64,000 nt of DNA. It comes from an uncultured Clostridia bacterium. Its GTDB lineage: Bacteria > Bacillota > Clostridia > Monoglobales > Monoglobaceae. Of the stretch, positions 44,233 through 51,397 are shown piece by piece. Within the stretch, counting starts at the first letter, position 1. Every line of letters starts with the position of its first letter. The notes beneath the pieces are model-generated. The model had not been told where the DNA came from. It saw nothing but the letters and a program-made list of their open reading frames with translations, and searched no databases. Both the position numbers and the translations under genes were made by a program. The stretch is taken from the NCBI GenBank assembly GCA_910580105.1, contig CAJTWN010000006.1, positions 13,412 through 77,411 on the forward strand, in the 5' to 3' direction.

Positions 44233-45383
44233 ACGAATTAGATGAACTGCGGCAGAAAATTGATGCCATCGACCAACAGCTTCTGCCGCTCTTTCTTGAG
44301 CGGATGGAAATTTGCAGTCAGGTTGCCGATTACAAACGTAAGGTGGGAATGGAGGTTTTGGATGCCGGCAGGGAACGGCGGATCTTGGAAAATAAAATGC
44401 AGCTGGTGGAAGGCGAGCGAGAGAAGAATGAGGTATATGAGTTTTATCATGCGATCATGTCCATCAGTCGTGCAAGACAGGCGGGAGAACTGGAGGAAAA
44501 TTCCCGGAAACAAAAGGTGAAGGAAATTTTTCAGCCGGTAGCGCCGGTGGAAAGTCCCACGGTAGTCTTCCAGGGAAGTCCGGGCGCTTACAGCGAAGAG
44601 GCCGCGGTTAGTTTTTTTGGTGAAGAGACCAACCGGTTCTGTGTAAAGACCTTTGCGGATGCCTTTGAAGCATTGAAGACGGAGCAGGCCGATTATGCAG
44701 TTCTTCCCATTGAAAATTCGTATTCCGGAACGATTGTAGAAAACATGGATCTTTTGGAAAAGTATAGTTACTTTATTGTTGGTGAGATAAATATTCCGAT
44801 TCGTCATTATTTGATGGGTCTGCCAGGAACAAAGCTCAGTGATATACAAAAGGTCTATTCTCATGAACAGGGAATTATTCAAAGCAGCCGTTTTTTGAAA
44901 TCGATGCCGGATGTTACCTGTGAGGCCTATTATAACACGGCAATGAGTGCAAAACTGGTGGCAGAGTCAGGAGATAAACATTTGGCGGCTGTAGCCGGAA
45001 AACGAAATGCGAAGCTTTATGGTCTTTCCATTTTGGCAGAGAATATTCAGGATAGTGACAAAAACACCACCCGGTTTGTGGTGGTTGCCAAAAAGCCTCA
45101 GTGTGATACAGCGTGTGATAAAGTCAGTTGTGTTTTCACCCTGCGCCACGAAAGCGGTGAACTGCACCGCGTACTTGCTATGTTTGCCCATGGGGGGCTG
45201 AACCTGATAAAATTGGAATCCCGGCCCATTCATCATCGGAATTTTGAGTATATGTTTTTTGTGGATTATACAGGAAACCTTTTGGATAACCATGTGGCAG
45301 AAATCACAGATAATGTCATTGTAGGGACGCAGGCATTCAAATTGTTGGGGAACTATAAGTCATGTGAAGACAAGGGTGAGTGA
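44229..45383 (+). CDS. pheA: Bifunctional chorismate mutase / prephenate dehydratase (P-protein)
   Basis: PheA rearranges chorismate to prephenate and dehydrates it to phenylpyruvate. The 384-residue protein has an AroQ-type mutase domain (1-90, LRQKIDAIDQQLLPLFLERM), a prephenate dehydratase domain (about 108-285, FQGSPGAYSEEAAVSFFGEE, LPIENSYSGTIVENMDLL, DKNTTRFVVV) and a C-terminal ACT domain (about 300-375) with LESRPIHHRNFEYMFFVD, the Phe-binding ESRP motif. Its mutase may also supply TyrA, since no separate mutase gene is in the operon. GTG start overlaps the aroC stop (GTGA). Confidence 0.96.
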   Translation: MNELDELRQKIDAIDQQLLPLFLERMEICSQVADYKRKVGMEVLDAGRERRILENKMQLVEGEREKNEVYEFYHAIMSISRARQAGELEENSRKQKVKEIFQPVAPVESPTVVFQGSPGAYSEEAAVSFFGEETNRFCVKTFADAFEALKTEQADYAVLPIENSYSGTIVENMDLLEKYSYFIVGEINIPIRHYLMGLPGTKLSDIQKVYSHEQGIIQSSRFLKSMPDVTCEAYYNTAMSAKLVAESGDKHLAAVAGKRNAKLYGLSILAENIQDSDKNTTRFVVVAKKPQCDTACDKVSCVFTLRHESGELHRVLAMFAHGGLNLIKLESRPIHHRNFEYMFFVDYTGNLLDNHVAEITDNVIVGTQAFKLLGNYKSCEDKGE

Positions 45384-45877
45384 TGATGCAGATTATATTA
45401 ATTGGTATGCCGGGCTGTGGAAAGACGACGGTAGGAAGACTGTTGGCCAATCGGTGCGGTTATGCTTTTTTAGATTTGGATACAGAAATTGAACGGGATG
45501 CCAAACGGAAAATATCAGAAATCTTTGCCAAAGAAGGGGAAGATACTTTTCGTGCAATGGAAACAGCTGTGCTTAAAAAAGCATTGTTGAAAGAAAAAAC
45601 TGTGATATCGACGGGCGGCGGAATTATTGTTCGCGAGGAAAACCGGAAGTTGATGCAGGAAAAGGGGACGGTGGTTTTTTTGGACAGGCCCCTTGAAAAG
45701 ATACTTTCCGATGTGGATATACAGGAACGTCCGCTGCTGGCAGAGGGAAAAGAGAAGGTGAAATTGCTCTATAATCAGCGGTACGACAACTATTGTAAGA
45801 CGGCGGCGATCAGAATTCTGAACGATTTGGATGCGGAAACAGCAGTTGTACAGATATGTCAGGCTTTGGGCCTGTGA
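45383..45877 (+). CDS. aroK: Shikimate kinase
   Basis: It phosphorylates shikimate with ATP. The protein (about 164 residues) has Walker A GMPGCGKTTVGR, FLDLDTEIERD, the shikimate-binding FRAMETAVLKK and STGGGIIVREENR, and the LID region QERPLLAEG. Two ATGs at 45383 and 45386 are possible, and a GTG at 45380 overlaps the pheA stop; the TGATG junction suggests translational coupling. aroQ follows after 13 nt. Confidence 0.94.
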   Translation: MMQIILIGMPGCGKTTVGRLLANRCGYAFLDLDTEIERDAKRKISEIFAKEGEDTFRAMETAVLKKALLKEKTVISTGGGIIVREENRKLMQEKGTVVFLDRPLEKILSDVDIQERPLLAEGKEKVKLLYNQRYDNYCKTAAIRILNDLDAETAVVQICQALGL

Positions 45878-45890
45878 AGGAGGAAAATAA

Positions 45891-46331
45891 ATGACAATCA
45901 CAGTAATTAACGGACCGAATATCAACATGCTTGGCGTACGGGAACCGGGCGTATACGGAGAAAAAAATTATGCAGATTTAGAAGCGTATATTGAAACCTA
46001 TGCAGAGGAGAAAGGAGCAGAGGCCATTGTCCTTCAAAGCAACAGTGAAGGAGAAATCATTGATTTCATCCACCATGCAATGGGGAGCTGTGACGCAATT
46101 GTTATCAACCCCGGTGCATATACCCATTATAGCTATGCCATTTATGATGCGCTTTTGGCAGTGGGATTACCGGCGGTGGAAGTACATATCAGTAACATTC
46201 ATAAACGGGATGCGTTCCGGCATAAGTCGGTGACGGCGCCGGCTTGTATTGGTCAGATTTGCGGTCTGGGATTCCGCGGCTATACCCTGGCAATTGATTA
46301 TTTGCTGGAGGAGGCAGATACCAATGATTAA
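45891..46331 (+). CDS. aroQ: 3-dehydroquinate dehydratase, type II
   Basis: It dehydrates 3-dehydroquinate to 3-dehydroshikimate. The 146-residue protein is a type II dodecameric enzyme: VINGPNINMLGVREPGVYG with the catalytic Tyr, QSNSEGEIIDFIHHA, INPGAYTHYSYAIYDAL, VEVHISNIHKRDAFRHKS. GAAGGAGG precedes the ATG. Its end overlaps aroE by 8 bp. Confidence 0.96.
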   Translation: MTITVINGPNINMLGVREPGVYGEKNYADLEAYIETYAEEKGAEAIVLQSNSEGEIIDFIHHAMGSCDAIVINPGAYTHYSYAIYDALLAVGLPAVEVHISNIHKRDAFRHKSVTAPACIGQICGLGFRGYTLAIDYLLEEADTND

Positions 46332-47187
46332 GCTGGCGGTCATTGGAGATCCAATTGCACATAGCCTTTCCCCACAGGTGCACAGTGCAGCGCTGGATGC
46401 AATCGGTATTCCGTATACCTATGAGAAAGTACAGGTCAAAAAAGGAGAACTTTCCTCTTTCCTGGATTATGCAAGAGAGCAAGGAATTGATGGATTTAAT
46501 CTTACTATGCCGCATAAGGTGGATATTCTTCCCTATTTATCTTTTATTGATAAGGAAGCAGAACGTTATGGCGCGGTAAATACGGTTGCTGTTCGGGGAG
46601 AGAAGCTTTATGGTTATAATACGGACGCTGATGGATATATGGCGTCTTTGTATATGCAGGGCTGGCGGCCGGAGGATAAAAATGTTGTGATTTTGGGTGC
46701 CGGCGGTGTGGTGCGTACTCTTGCGCGAAAAATGGCGTATGAAGGGGCAAAAAAGGTCACATTGCTCAACCGGACGGTGGAAAAGGCCCGGGAAATTTGT
46801 CAGGAGATTGCCATGCAGGAAAATGCGGAGTGCCAATATGATGTGTTGACGCCGGAGACATTGCGGCGGTATATGGGCGATTGCGATCTTTTAATGAATG
46901 GAACGCCCCTTGGTATGGAGGGAATTGCACAGGATTTTCCGGATTTCTCCTTTTTGGATGAGATGAAAACGAGTGCCATGGTTTCTGATTTGATTTATCG
47001 TCCGGCAAAAACCAATCTGCTGCAAAGAGCCGAGAAGAGCGGTCTTTGTATTCAAAATGGTCTGGGAATGCTGATTTGTCAGGGACTTTTGGCAGATCAG
47101 ATTTATACCGGGATGTCATTTGATATGCAAAAAGTATTTACCATTGTGGAAGAGAAACTTTGTTTGTCCGGGGAGAATGTAAGATGA
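46324..47187 (+). CDS. aroE: Shikimate dehydrogenase
   Basis: AroE reduces 3-dehydroshikimate with NADPH. The 287-residue protein has VIGDPIAHSLSPQVHSAAL, FNLTMPHKVDILPYL with the catalytic Lys, NTDADGYMASL, the Rossmann loop VILGAGGVVRTLARKMA and NRTVEKA, and NGLGMLICQG. ATG 46324 follows GGAGGAGG within the end of aroQ. It completes the shikimate pathway within the operon. A secreted-protein gene overlaps its stop by 4 bp. Confidence 0.95.
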   Translation: MIKLAVIGDPIAHSLSPQVHSAALDAIGIPYTYEKVQVKKGELSSFLDYAREQGIDGFNLTMPHKVDILPYLSFIDKEAERYGAVNTVAVRGEKLYGYNTDADGYMASLYMQGWRPEDKNVVILGAGGVVRTLARKMAYEGAKKVTLLNRTVEKAREICQEIAMQENAECQYDVLTPETLRRYMGDCDLLMNGTPLGMEGIAQDFPDFSFLDEMKTSAMVSDLIYRPAKTNLLQRAEKSGLCIQNGLGMLICQGLLADQIYTGMSFDMQKVFTIVEEKLCLSGENVR

Positions 47188-48158
47188 AGCGTTTGCTGTG
47201 TTTGCTGATCATAGTTATTTCTTTACAAAGCTTTTTACCTGTTGTTGCTGCTGAAGAAATTTCGGTGCTTTGCAACGGAAAAAAAATTATTTTTGATGTG
47301 CCGCCTGTAATGGAGGGAGACCGCGTGTTGGTACCCTTTCGCAAAATTTTTGAAGCAATAGGGGCAGTGGTAACGTGGGAAGAGCCTGTAGCAATAGCTG
47401 AATTGAACGGAAACAGAATACAGGTGACCCTTGACAGGTATGTAATGCAGAAAAATGGAGCATATATTTTTTTGGATGTACCGGCGAAGCTCTGTCGTGA
47501 CCGGACAATGGTGCCTGTACGTGCGGTGGCCGAAGGGCTGGGAGCAGAGGTGGAGTGGCAGGAAAATACACAGACGGTGATCATCTCTGTGCCGGATAAA
47601 GCAAGTGAGAAGCCGGCGGATTTTCCTGGATTCCCGGAAGTACCGGATTTTGCTGAGGTGATTGAAGGCGTACAGCTGGTGTCTTCCGTTGCCTATGGCG
47701 GCGGAAAATTATACCGTGTGTCGGATAGGAAAGTAGCATTGGAAGATTACGGCAAGAGTTTAAAGAAGTTGGGATTTGTTGCGGAGGAGAAAGAAGAATA
47801 TACCTGCTATCAAAAGAACGATGTCAAAGTTTTGACTGGAATGTATCAGGAATATGTCTTGATTGTATTGCAGCGAACCGATGAATCGGTAAAGGTTTTA
47901 TATTTTAAAAATCATCCGGAGATCCCTGATTTTGGCGCTTGTTTCTCAGTTCCGGTTTTAGAGGAAACGGGAAATAGTGTAACTTATGATATGTTCTCTA
48001 TTGAACTTTCTGCCCTTGATCAATATTTCCAGTTGCTTGCAAAGGAAGGATTTCGATGTATCCTGCGTGAAAATGGGGATATTTATTGTGTGAAGGCAGA
48101 AACAGAGATGGTTGTCTCTTATAAGGAAGGTCAATTGTGTATGCAGTGGCTGGAATAA
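47184..48158 (+). CDS. Secreted protein with copper-amine-oxidase-N-like domain
   Basis: The 324-residue protein has a signal peptide (LLCLLIIVISLQSFLPVVAA), then a copper-amine-oxidase-N-type domain at about 28-140 with VLVPFRKIFEAIGAVVTWEE and TMVPVRAVAEGLGAEVEWQE. These modules are wall-associated stalks in Clostridia and usually have no copper-enzyme activity. The C-terminal half (about 150-324) has no family I can recognise. ATG 47184, with GGGGAG upstream, overlaps the aroE stop (ATGA), so it is translated with the aromatic operon although its function seems unrelated. Confidence 0.82.
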   Translation: MKRLLCLLIIVISLQSFLPVVAAEEISVLCNGKKIIFDVPPVMEGDRVLVPFRKIFEAIGAVVTWEEPVAIAELNGNRIQVTLDRYVMQKNGAYIFLDVPAKLCRDRTMVPVRAVAEGLGAEVEWQENTQTVIISVPDKASEKPADFPGFPEVPDFAEVIEGVQLVSSVAYGGGKLYRVSDRKVALEDYGKSLKKLGFVAEEKEEYTCYQKNDVKVLTGMYQEYVLIVLQRTDESVKVLYFKNHPEIPDFGACFSVPVLEETGNSVTYDMFSIELSALDQYFQLLAKEGFRCILRENGDIYCVKAETEMVVSYKEGQLCMQWLE

Positions 48159-48185
48159 TGGGAATACAATACCTTTAGGGTTCAA

Positions 48186-48385
48186 TCATTTTATTTGAAT
48201 GATCCGGGCGGCCACATGAGGCCGCCCCTACGATTTTACCGAATGATTATTTTTTATCCATTTTATTTGAATGATCCGGGCGGCCACACGGGGCCGCCCC
48301 TACGGTTTTACCGAATGATTATTTTTCATCCATTTTATTTGAATAATCCGGGCGGCCACACGGGGCCGCCCCTACGGGTATCCGG
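48186..48385 (+). repeat. Repeat island 2a: 72-bp tandem repeat, three units
   Basis: Palindromes beginning GGGCGGCC start at 48206, 48278 and 48350, an exact 72-bp period. Each unit carries TTTTATTTGAATGATCC, the palindrome GGGCGGCC/GGCCGCCC, CCTACG and TTTTACCGAATGATTATTTT. A short frame across it (48195-48398) is repeat-derived, not a gene. Confidence 0.9.
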
Positions 48386-48499
48386 TTACATATTTTGACG
48401 GTTCTACAATCTTATCTTCTTTTATCTGAATTTTGTGATTTGGTATTTGCATTCCTAATATATCCGTTTGTTGTTATTGTTATAAACCAATCCACAATT

Positions 48500-48872
48500 C
48501 CCGTAGGGGCGACCCCATGTGGTCGCCCGGTTCGGAATGACGGCCGCCGGTTCGGTTGAATGTCCGCACGGTGGGAAATGTAATTATCGTTTTGCATATC
48601 CATCATCCGTTTTCCCGTAGGGGCGACCCTATGTGGTCGCCCGATTCGGAATGATGGACACCGGTTCGGTTACATGTCCGCATGTTGGGAAATATAATTA
48701 TCGTTTTGCATATCCATCATCCGTTTTCCCGTAGGGGCGACCCTATGTGGTCGCCCGGTTCGGAATGACGGCCGCCGGTTCGGTTGAATGTCCGCACGTT
48801 GGGAAATATAATTATCGTTTTGCATATCCATCGTCCGTTTACCCGTAGGGGCAGGGCTCTGCTCTGCCCGAT
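48500..48872 (-). repeat. Repeat island 2b: 114-bp tandem repeat, three units plus a partial
   Basis: CCCGTAGGGGC begins at 48500, 48614, 48728 and 48842, an exact 114-bp period. The first three carry GGGGCGACC and GGTCGCCC, the reverse complement of the palindrome type in islands 1 and 2a; the fourth has a variant centre (CAGGGCTCTGCTCTG). Between palindromes the units share TTATCGTTTTGCATATCCAT. Confidence 0.9.
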
Positions 48873-48960
48873 TCCATTTACGTATATGATCCTTTTATTT
48901 TATCCAAATAATAAAACAAACATGGTTCGGGATGAATAACACAATTGTCAATTTTCATAT

Positions 48961-49190
48961 GGGTTCGGGCGGCCATACGGGGCCGCCCATACGATTTTAC
49001 CGAATGATTATTTTTTATCCATTTTATTTGAATGATCCGGGCGGCCACACGGGGCCGCCCCTACGATCTTATCAAATGATTATTTTCCATCCATTTTATT
49101 TGAATAATCCGGGCGGCCCCATGTGGCTGCCCCTACAATTTGTTTTCCTTTTATCGGGCGGAGTAGAACCCCGCCCCTACAATTTTTATT
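48961..49190 (+). repeat. Repeat island 2c: 72-bp units again, plus a GGGCGGAGTAGAAC palindrome
   Basis: GGGCGGCC palindromes begin at 48967, 49039 and 49111, again 72 bp apart and in the orientation of 2a. The last unit has its centre reversed (CCCCATGTGG where others have CCACAxGGGG). A further palindrome GGGCGGAGTAGAACCCCGCCC at about 49155 is shared with island 1. It ends just before the ctsR promoter. Confidence 0.9.
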
Positions 49191-49245
49191 GAATTCATTT
49201 GACATTTATTTGTGCAATTTTTTTTAAATGTTTTCCAAAAAGGTG

Positions 49246-49273
49246 TTGACAAATGCTAAAATCGTGCTATAAT
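49246..49273 (+). promoter_or_regulatory. SigA promoter of ctsR-mcsA-mcsB-clpC
   Basis: TTGACA (49246-49251) and TATAAT (49268-49273) are spaced by 16 bp. The CtsR box begins 10 bp downstream of the -10 element. Confidence 0.92.
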
Positions 49274-49282
49274 AAAAATAAA

Positions 49283-49305
49283 GGTCAAAGAAAGTCAAAG
49301 TCAAA
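49283..49305 (+). promoter_or_regulatory. CtsR operator
   Basis: GGTCAAA-GAA-AGTCAAA (49283-49299) matches the CtsR direct-repeat consensus RGTCAAA-NAN-RGTCAAA. A third AGTCAAA at 49299-49305 overlaps by one base. It covers the likely start site, so CtsR bound here would block its own operon until heat or other stress inactivates it. Confidence 0.93.
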
Positions 49306-49343
49306 TTTGATATGACTTTAAAAGAACAAGAGGTGGTCAAAAA

Positions 49344-49793
49344 GTGAAACTTAGCAATATCATTGAAGCGTTTATCAAGGAGATGATTTCCCAGGAGAAC
49401 GGTGAGATTGAATTAAAGCGAAATGAGTTGGCAAGTAAATTTAATTGTGTACCGTCTCAAATTAACTATGTGATTTCGACAAGGTTTTCGCCCGAAAGAG
49501 GGTATATTGTTGAAAGCAGACGGGGTGGCGGCGGTTATATAAAAATTACGCAGGTCATGCCTAAACAGGGCGGAAATGCGATGATGCACGTTGTCAACAT
49601 GATTGGTGAGATGATTTCCTTTGCCGATGCGTCTGCGGTTGTAAGAAATTGCTTTGACTATGATTTAATTACCAGAAATGAGGCAAAGATATTACTGGCA
49701 GCACTCAGCGAGAAATCAATACCGGTCCAGCAGCCGCAGCAGGACATCCTGCGGGCAAAAATTTTAAAAAATGTTTTGATTACACTTGCATAG
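49344..49793 (+). CDS. ctsR: Transcriptional repressor CtsR
   Basis: CtsR represses clp and related stress genes and is released on heat shock. The 149-residue protein has the winged helix at about 20-70 with ASKFNCVPSQINYVISTRF and the glycine-rich wing ESRRGGGGYIKI that touches DNA and senses heat. GTG 49344 is preceded by AGAGGTGG. Its own operator is in the promoter, so it is self-regulated. mcsA follows 12 nt downstream. Confidence 0.96.
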   Translation: MKLSNIIEAFIKEMISQENGEIELKRNELASKFNCVPSQINYVISTRFSPERGYIVESRRGGGGYIKITQVMPKQGGNAMMHVVNMIGEMISFADASAVVRNCFDYDLITRNEAKILLAALSEKSIPVQQPQQDILRAKILKNVLITLA

Positions 49794-49805
49794 GAGGTAT
49801 GCTTT

Positions 49806-50339
49806 ATGAAATGTCAAAAATGTCAAAAACGGGAAGCCACAACCCATATTAAAAATGTGATTAATGGTGAAGTTGAAGAATATTATCTCTGTTCTGAATG
49901 TGCGCAGAATGATCCGCGTACGGCAGAGATTAAACAGAGTATGGATTTTGGAATCGGAGGATTTTTAAGCGGTATTTTTGGCGGAATGCCCAAGACAGAA
50001 CAACAGACGCTTGACGGAGCAGAACGGCAGGAAGATGTATGTCCGACCTGCGGTCTTAGTTTCAACACATTTCTTCGGAAAGGAAAGCTTGGATGCAGTG
50101 AATGTTATGAAACTTTTAAGACACGGTTGAACCGGCCGCTGCGGCGGATTCATGGGACGGCAGAACATGTAGGAAAGGTTCCCGGAGGTATTGGCGGACA
50201 GGTCAGTTTGGAGCGGCAGATCGGAAAGCTGGAGGCGGAACTGAATGCGGCAGTGCTCAAACAGGATTTTGAACATGCAGCTGAAATCAGAGACAAGATA
50301 AAAGAACTGAAGGCTTCGGCTGGTAAGAAGGAGGCGTAG
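49806..50339 (+). CDS. mcsA: McsA, activator of protein arginine kinase McsB
   Basis: McsA binds and activates McsB and modulates CtsR. The 177-residue protein has four zinc CxxC motifs: CQKC at the start, CSEC near 29, CPTC near 79 and CSEC near 98. A C-terminal UVR motif (LEAELNAAVLKQDFEHAAEI) follows. The arrangement matches Bacillus McsA. GGAGG lies ahead of the ATG; mcsB starts 4 nt after its stop. Confidence 0.95.
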   Translation: MKCQKCQKREATTHIKNVINGEVEEYYLCSECAQNDPRTAEIKQSMDFGIGGFLSGIFGGMPKTEQQTLDGAERQEDVCPTCGLSFNTFLRKGKLGCSECYETFKTRLNRPLRRIHGTAEHVGKVPGGIGGQVSLERQIGKLEAELNAAVLKQDFEHAAEIRDKIKELKASAGKKEA

Positions 50340-50343
50340 GTTT

Positions 50344-51369
50344 ATGTGGTATACAGAATGTGGCAAAGACGGCGATGTTGTACTTTCTTCCCGGGTTCGT
50401 TTGGCAAGAAATATTAAGGGAATTCCTTTCCCGGCCCGTGCAGATGAGAAGCAGCAGGAAGAAGTGATTGAGAAATGTAAGGAGGCGCTTCTGGATAAGA
50501 AATCTCCTTATCATAAAACGATGTATTATATTGACCTTGGCGCCATGGAAGATTTTGAAAAACAGGCGCTGGCGGAACGCCATCTGATGAGTCCGCAGAT
50601 GCTGGAACATGATAAAAAACGCGGGCTTTTGTTGAGCAATGATAATGCAATTAGCATAATGCTCAATGAAGAGGATCATATCCGTATCCAGACCATGGCG
50701 CCGGGATTTGAGATTGACAGGTGTTTTGCCGAGGCAAATGCGGTGGATGACCTGATTGCCGGCAGTGTTGCCATTGCATTTGACGAGCAGTATGGCTATC
50801 TGACCTGCTGTCCGACCAATGTTGGAACGGGGATGCGGGCATCAGTGATGCTGCATCTTCCGGCAATGACCATGAGCGGAACACTAAGCAGTATTTCCAA
50901 TTCCCTGTCACAACTTGGTATAACCATCCGAGGAATATATGGAGAAGGAAGCAAAGCGCTGGGGAATATTTATCAAATATCGAATCAGCTTACCTTAGGA
51001 GAGACGGAAGAAGATATTATTGATAAATTTAAGCAGATTGTTGCCGATGTGGTAGAAAAGGAACGGGAACTTCGCCAGAGGATTTATGAGGCGGAAAAGT
51101 TTAGTTTTGAAGATAAGCTTATGCGTTCCTTCGGCGTACTTAAATTTGCGGTGGCAATGTCATCGGATGAGGCAATGAAACGGCTGTCCGACCTTCGGTT
51201 TTCCATTAATTTAGGACTTATAAAAGAAGTTTCTTTAGAGACTGTGAACCGCTTGACCTATGATGTAATGCCTGCGAATATCATTCAGAAATATAATATT
51301 CATGATGCAAAAGAGCGCGATTTGAAACGTGCAGAAATTATAAAAGAAGCATTGGAGAAAACGTCCTGA
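50344..51369 (+). CDS. mcsB: Protein-arginine kinase McsB
   Basis: McsB phosphorylates arginines, marking proteins for ClpCP degradation and inactivating CtsR. The 341-residue protein is a phosphagen-kinase homologue: VVLSSRVRLARNIKG with nucleotide-binding residues, NEEDHIRIQTM with the catalytic Glu, TCCPTNVGTGMRASVMLHLP and IRGIYGEGSKA. It is positioned between its activator and ClpC, the partner unfoldase. Confidence 0.96.
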   Translation: MWYTECGKDGDVVLSSRVRLARNIKGIPFPARADEKQQEEVIEKCKEALLDKKSPYHKTMYYIDLGAMEDFEKQALAERHLMSPQMLEHDKKRGLLLSNDNAISIMLNEEDHIRIQTMAPGFEIDRCFAEANAVDDLIAGSVAIAFDEQYGYLTCCPTNVGTGMRASVMLHLPAMTMSGTLSSISNSLSQLGITIRGIYGEGSKALGNIYQISNQLTLGETEEDIIDKFKQIVADVVEKERELRQRIYEAEKFSFEDKLMRSFGVLKFAVAMSSDEAMKRLSDLRFSINLGLIKEVSLETVNRLTYDVMPANIIQKYNIHDAKERDLKRAEIIKEALEKTS

Positions 51370-51397
51370 GGGATGAGAAGAAAGGAGTATAAAAATT

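Noticed and set aside
48195..48398. Short open frame in repeat island 2
   Set aside because: It is a translation of the 72-bp repeat (a multiple of three), giving a repeated peptide; there is no ribosome site.
48186..49140. CRISPR array or mobile element with terminal repeats
   Set aside because: Whole 72- and 114-bp units repeat including the parts between palindromes, there are no variable spacers, no transposase and no target-site duplication that I can see.
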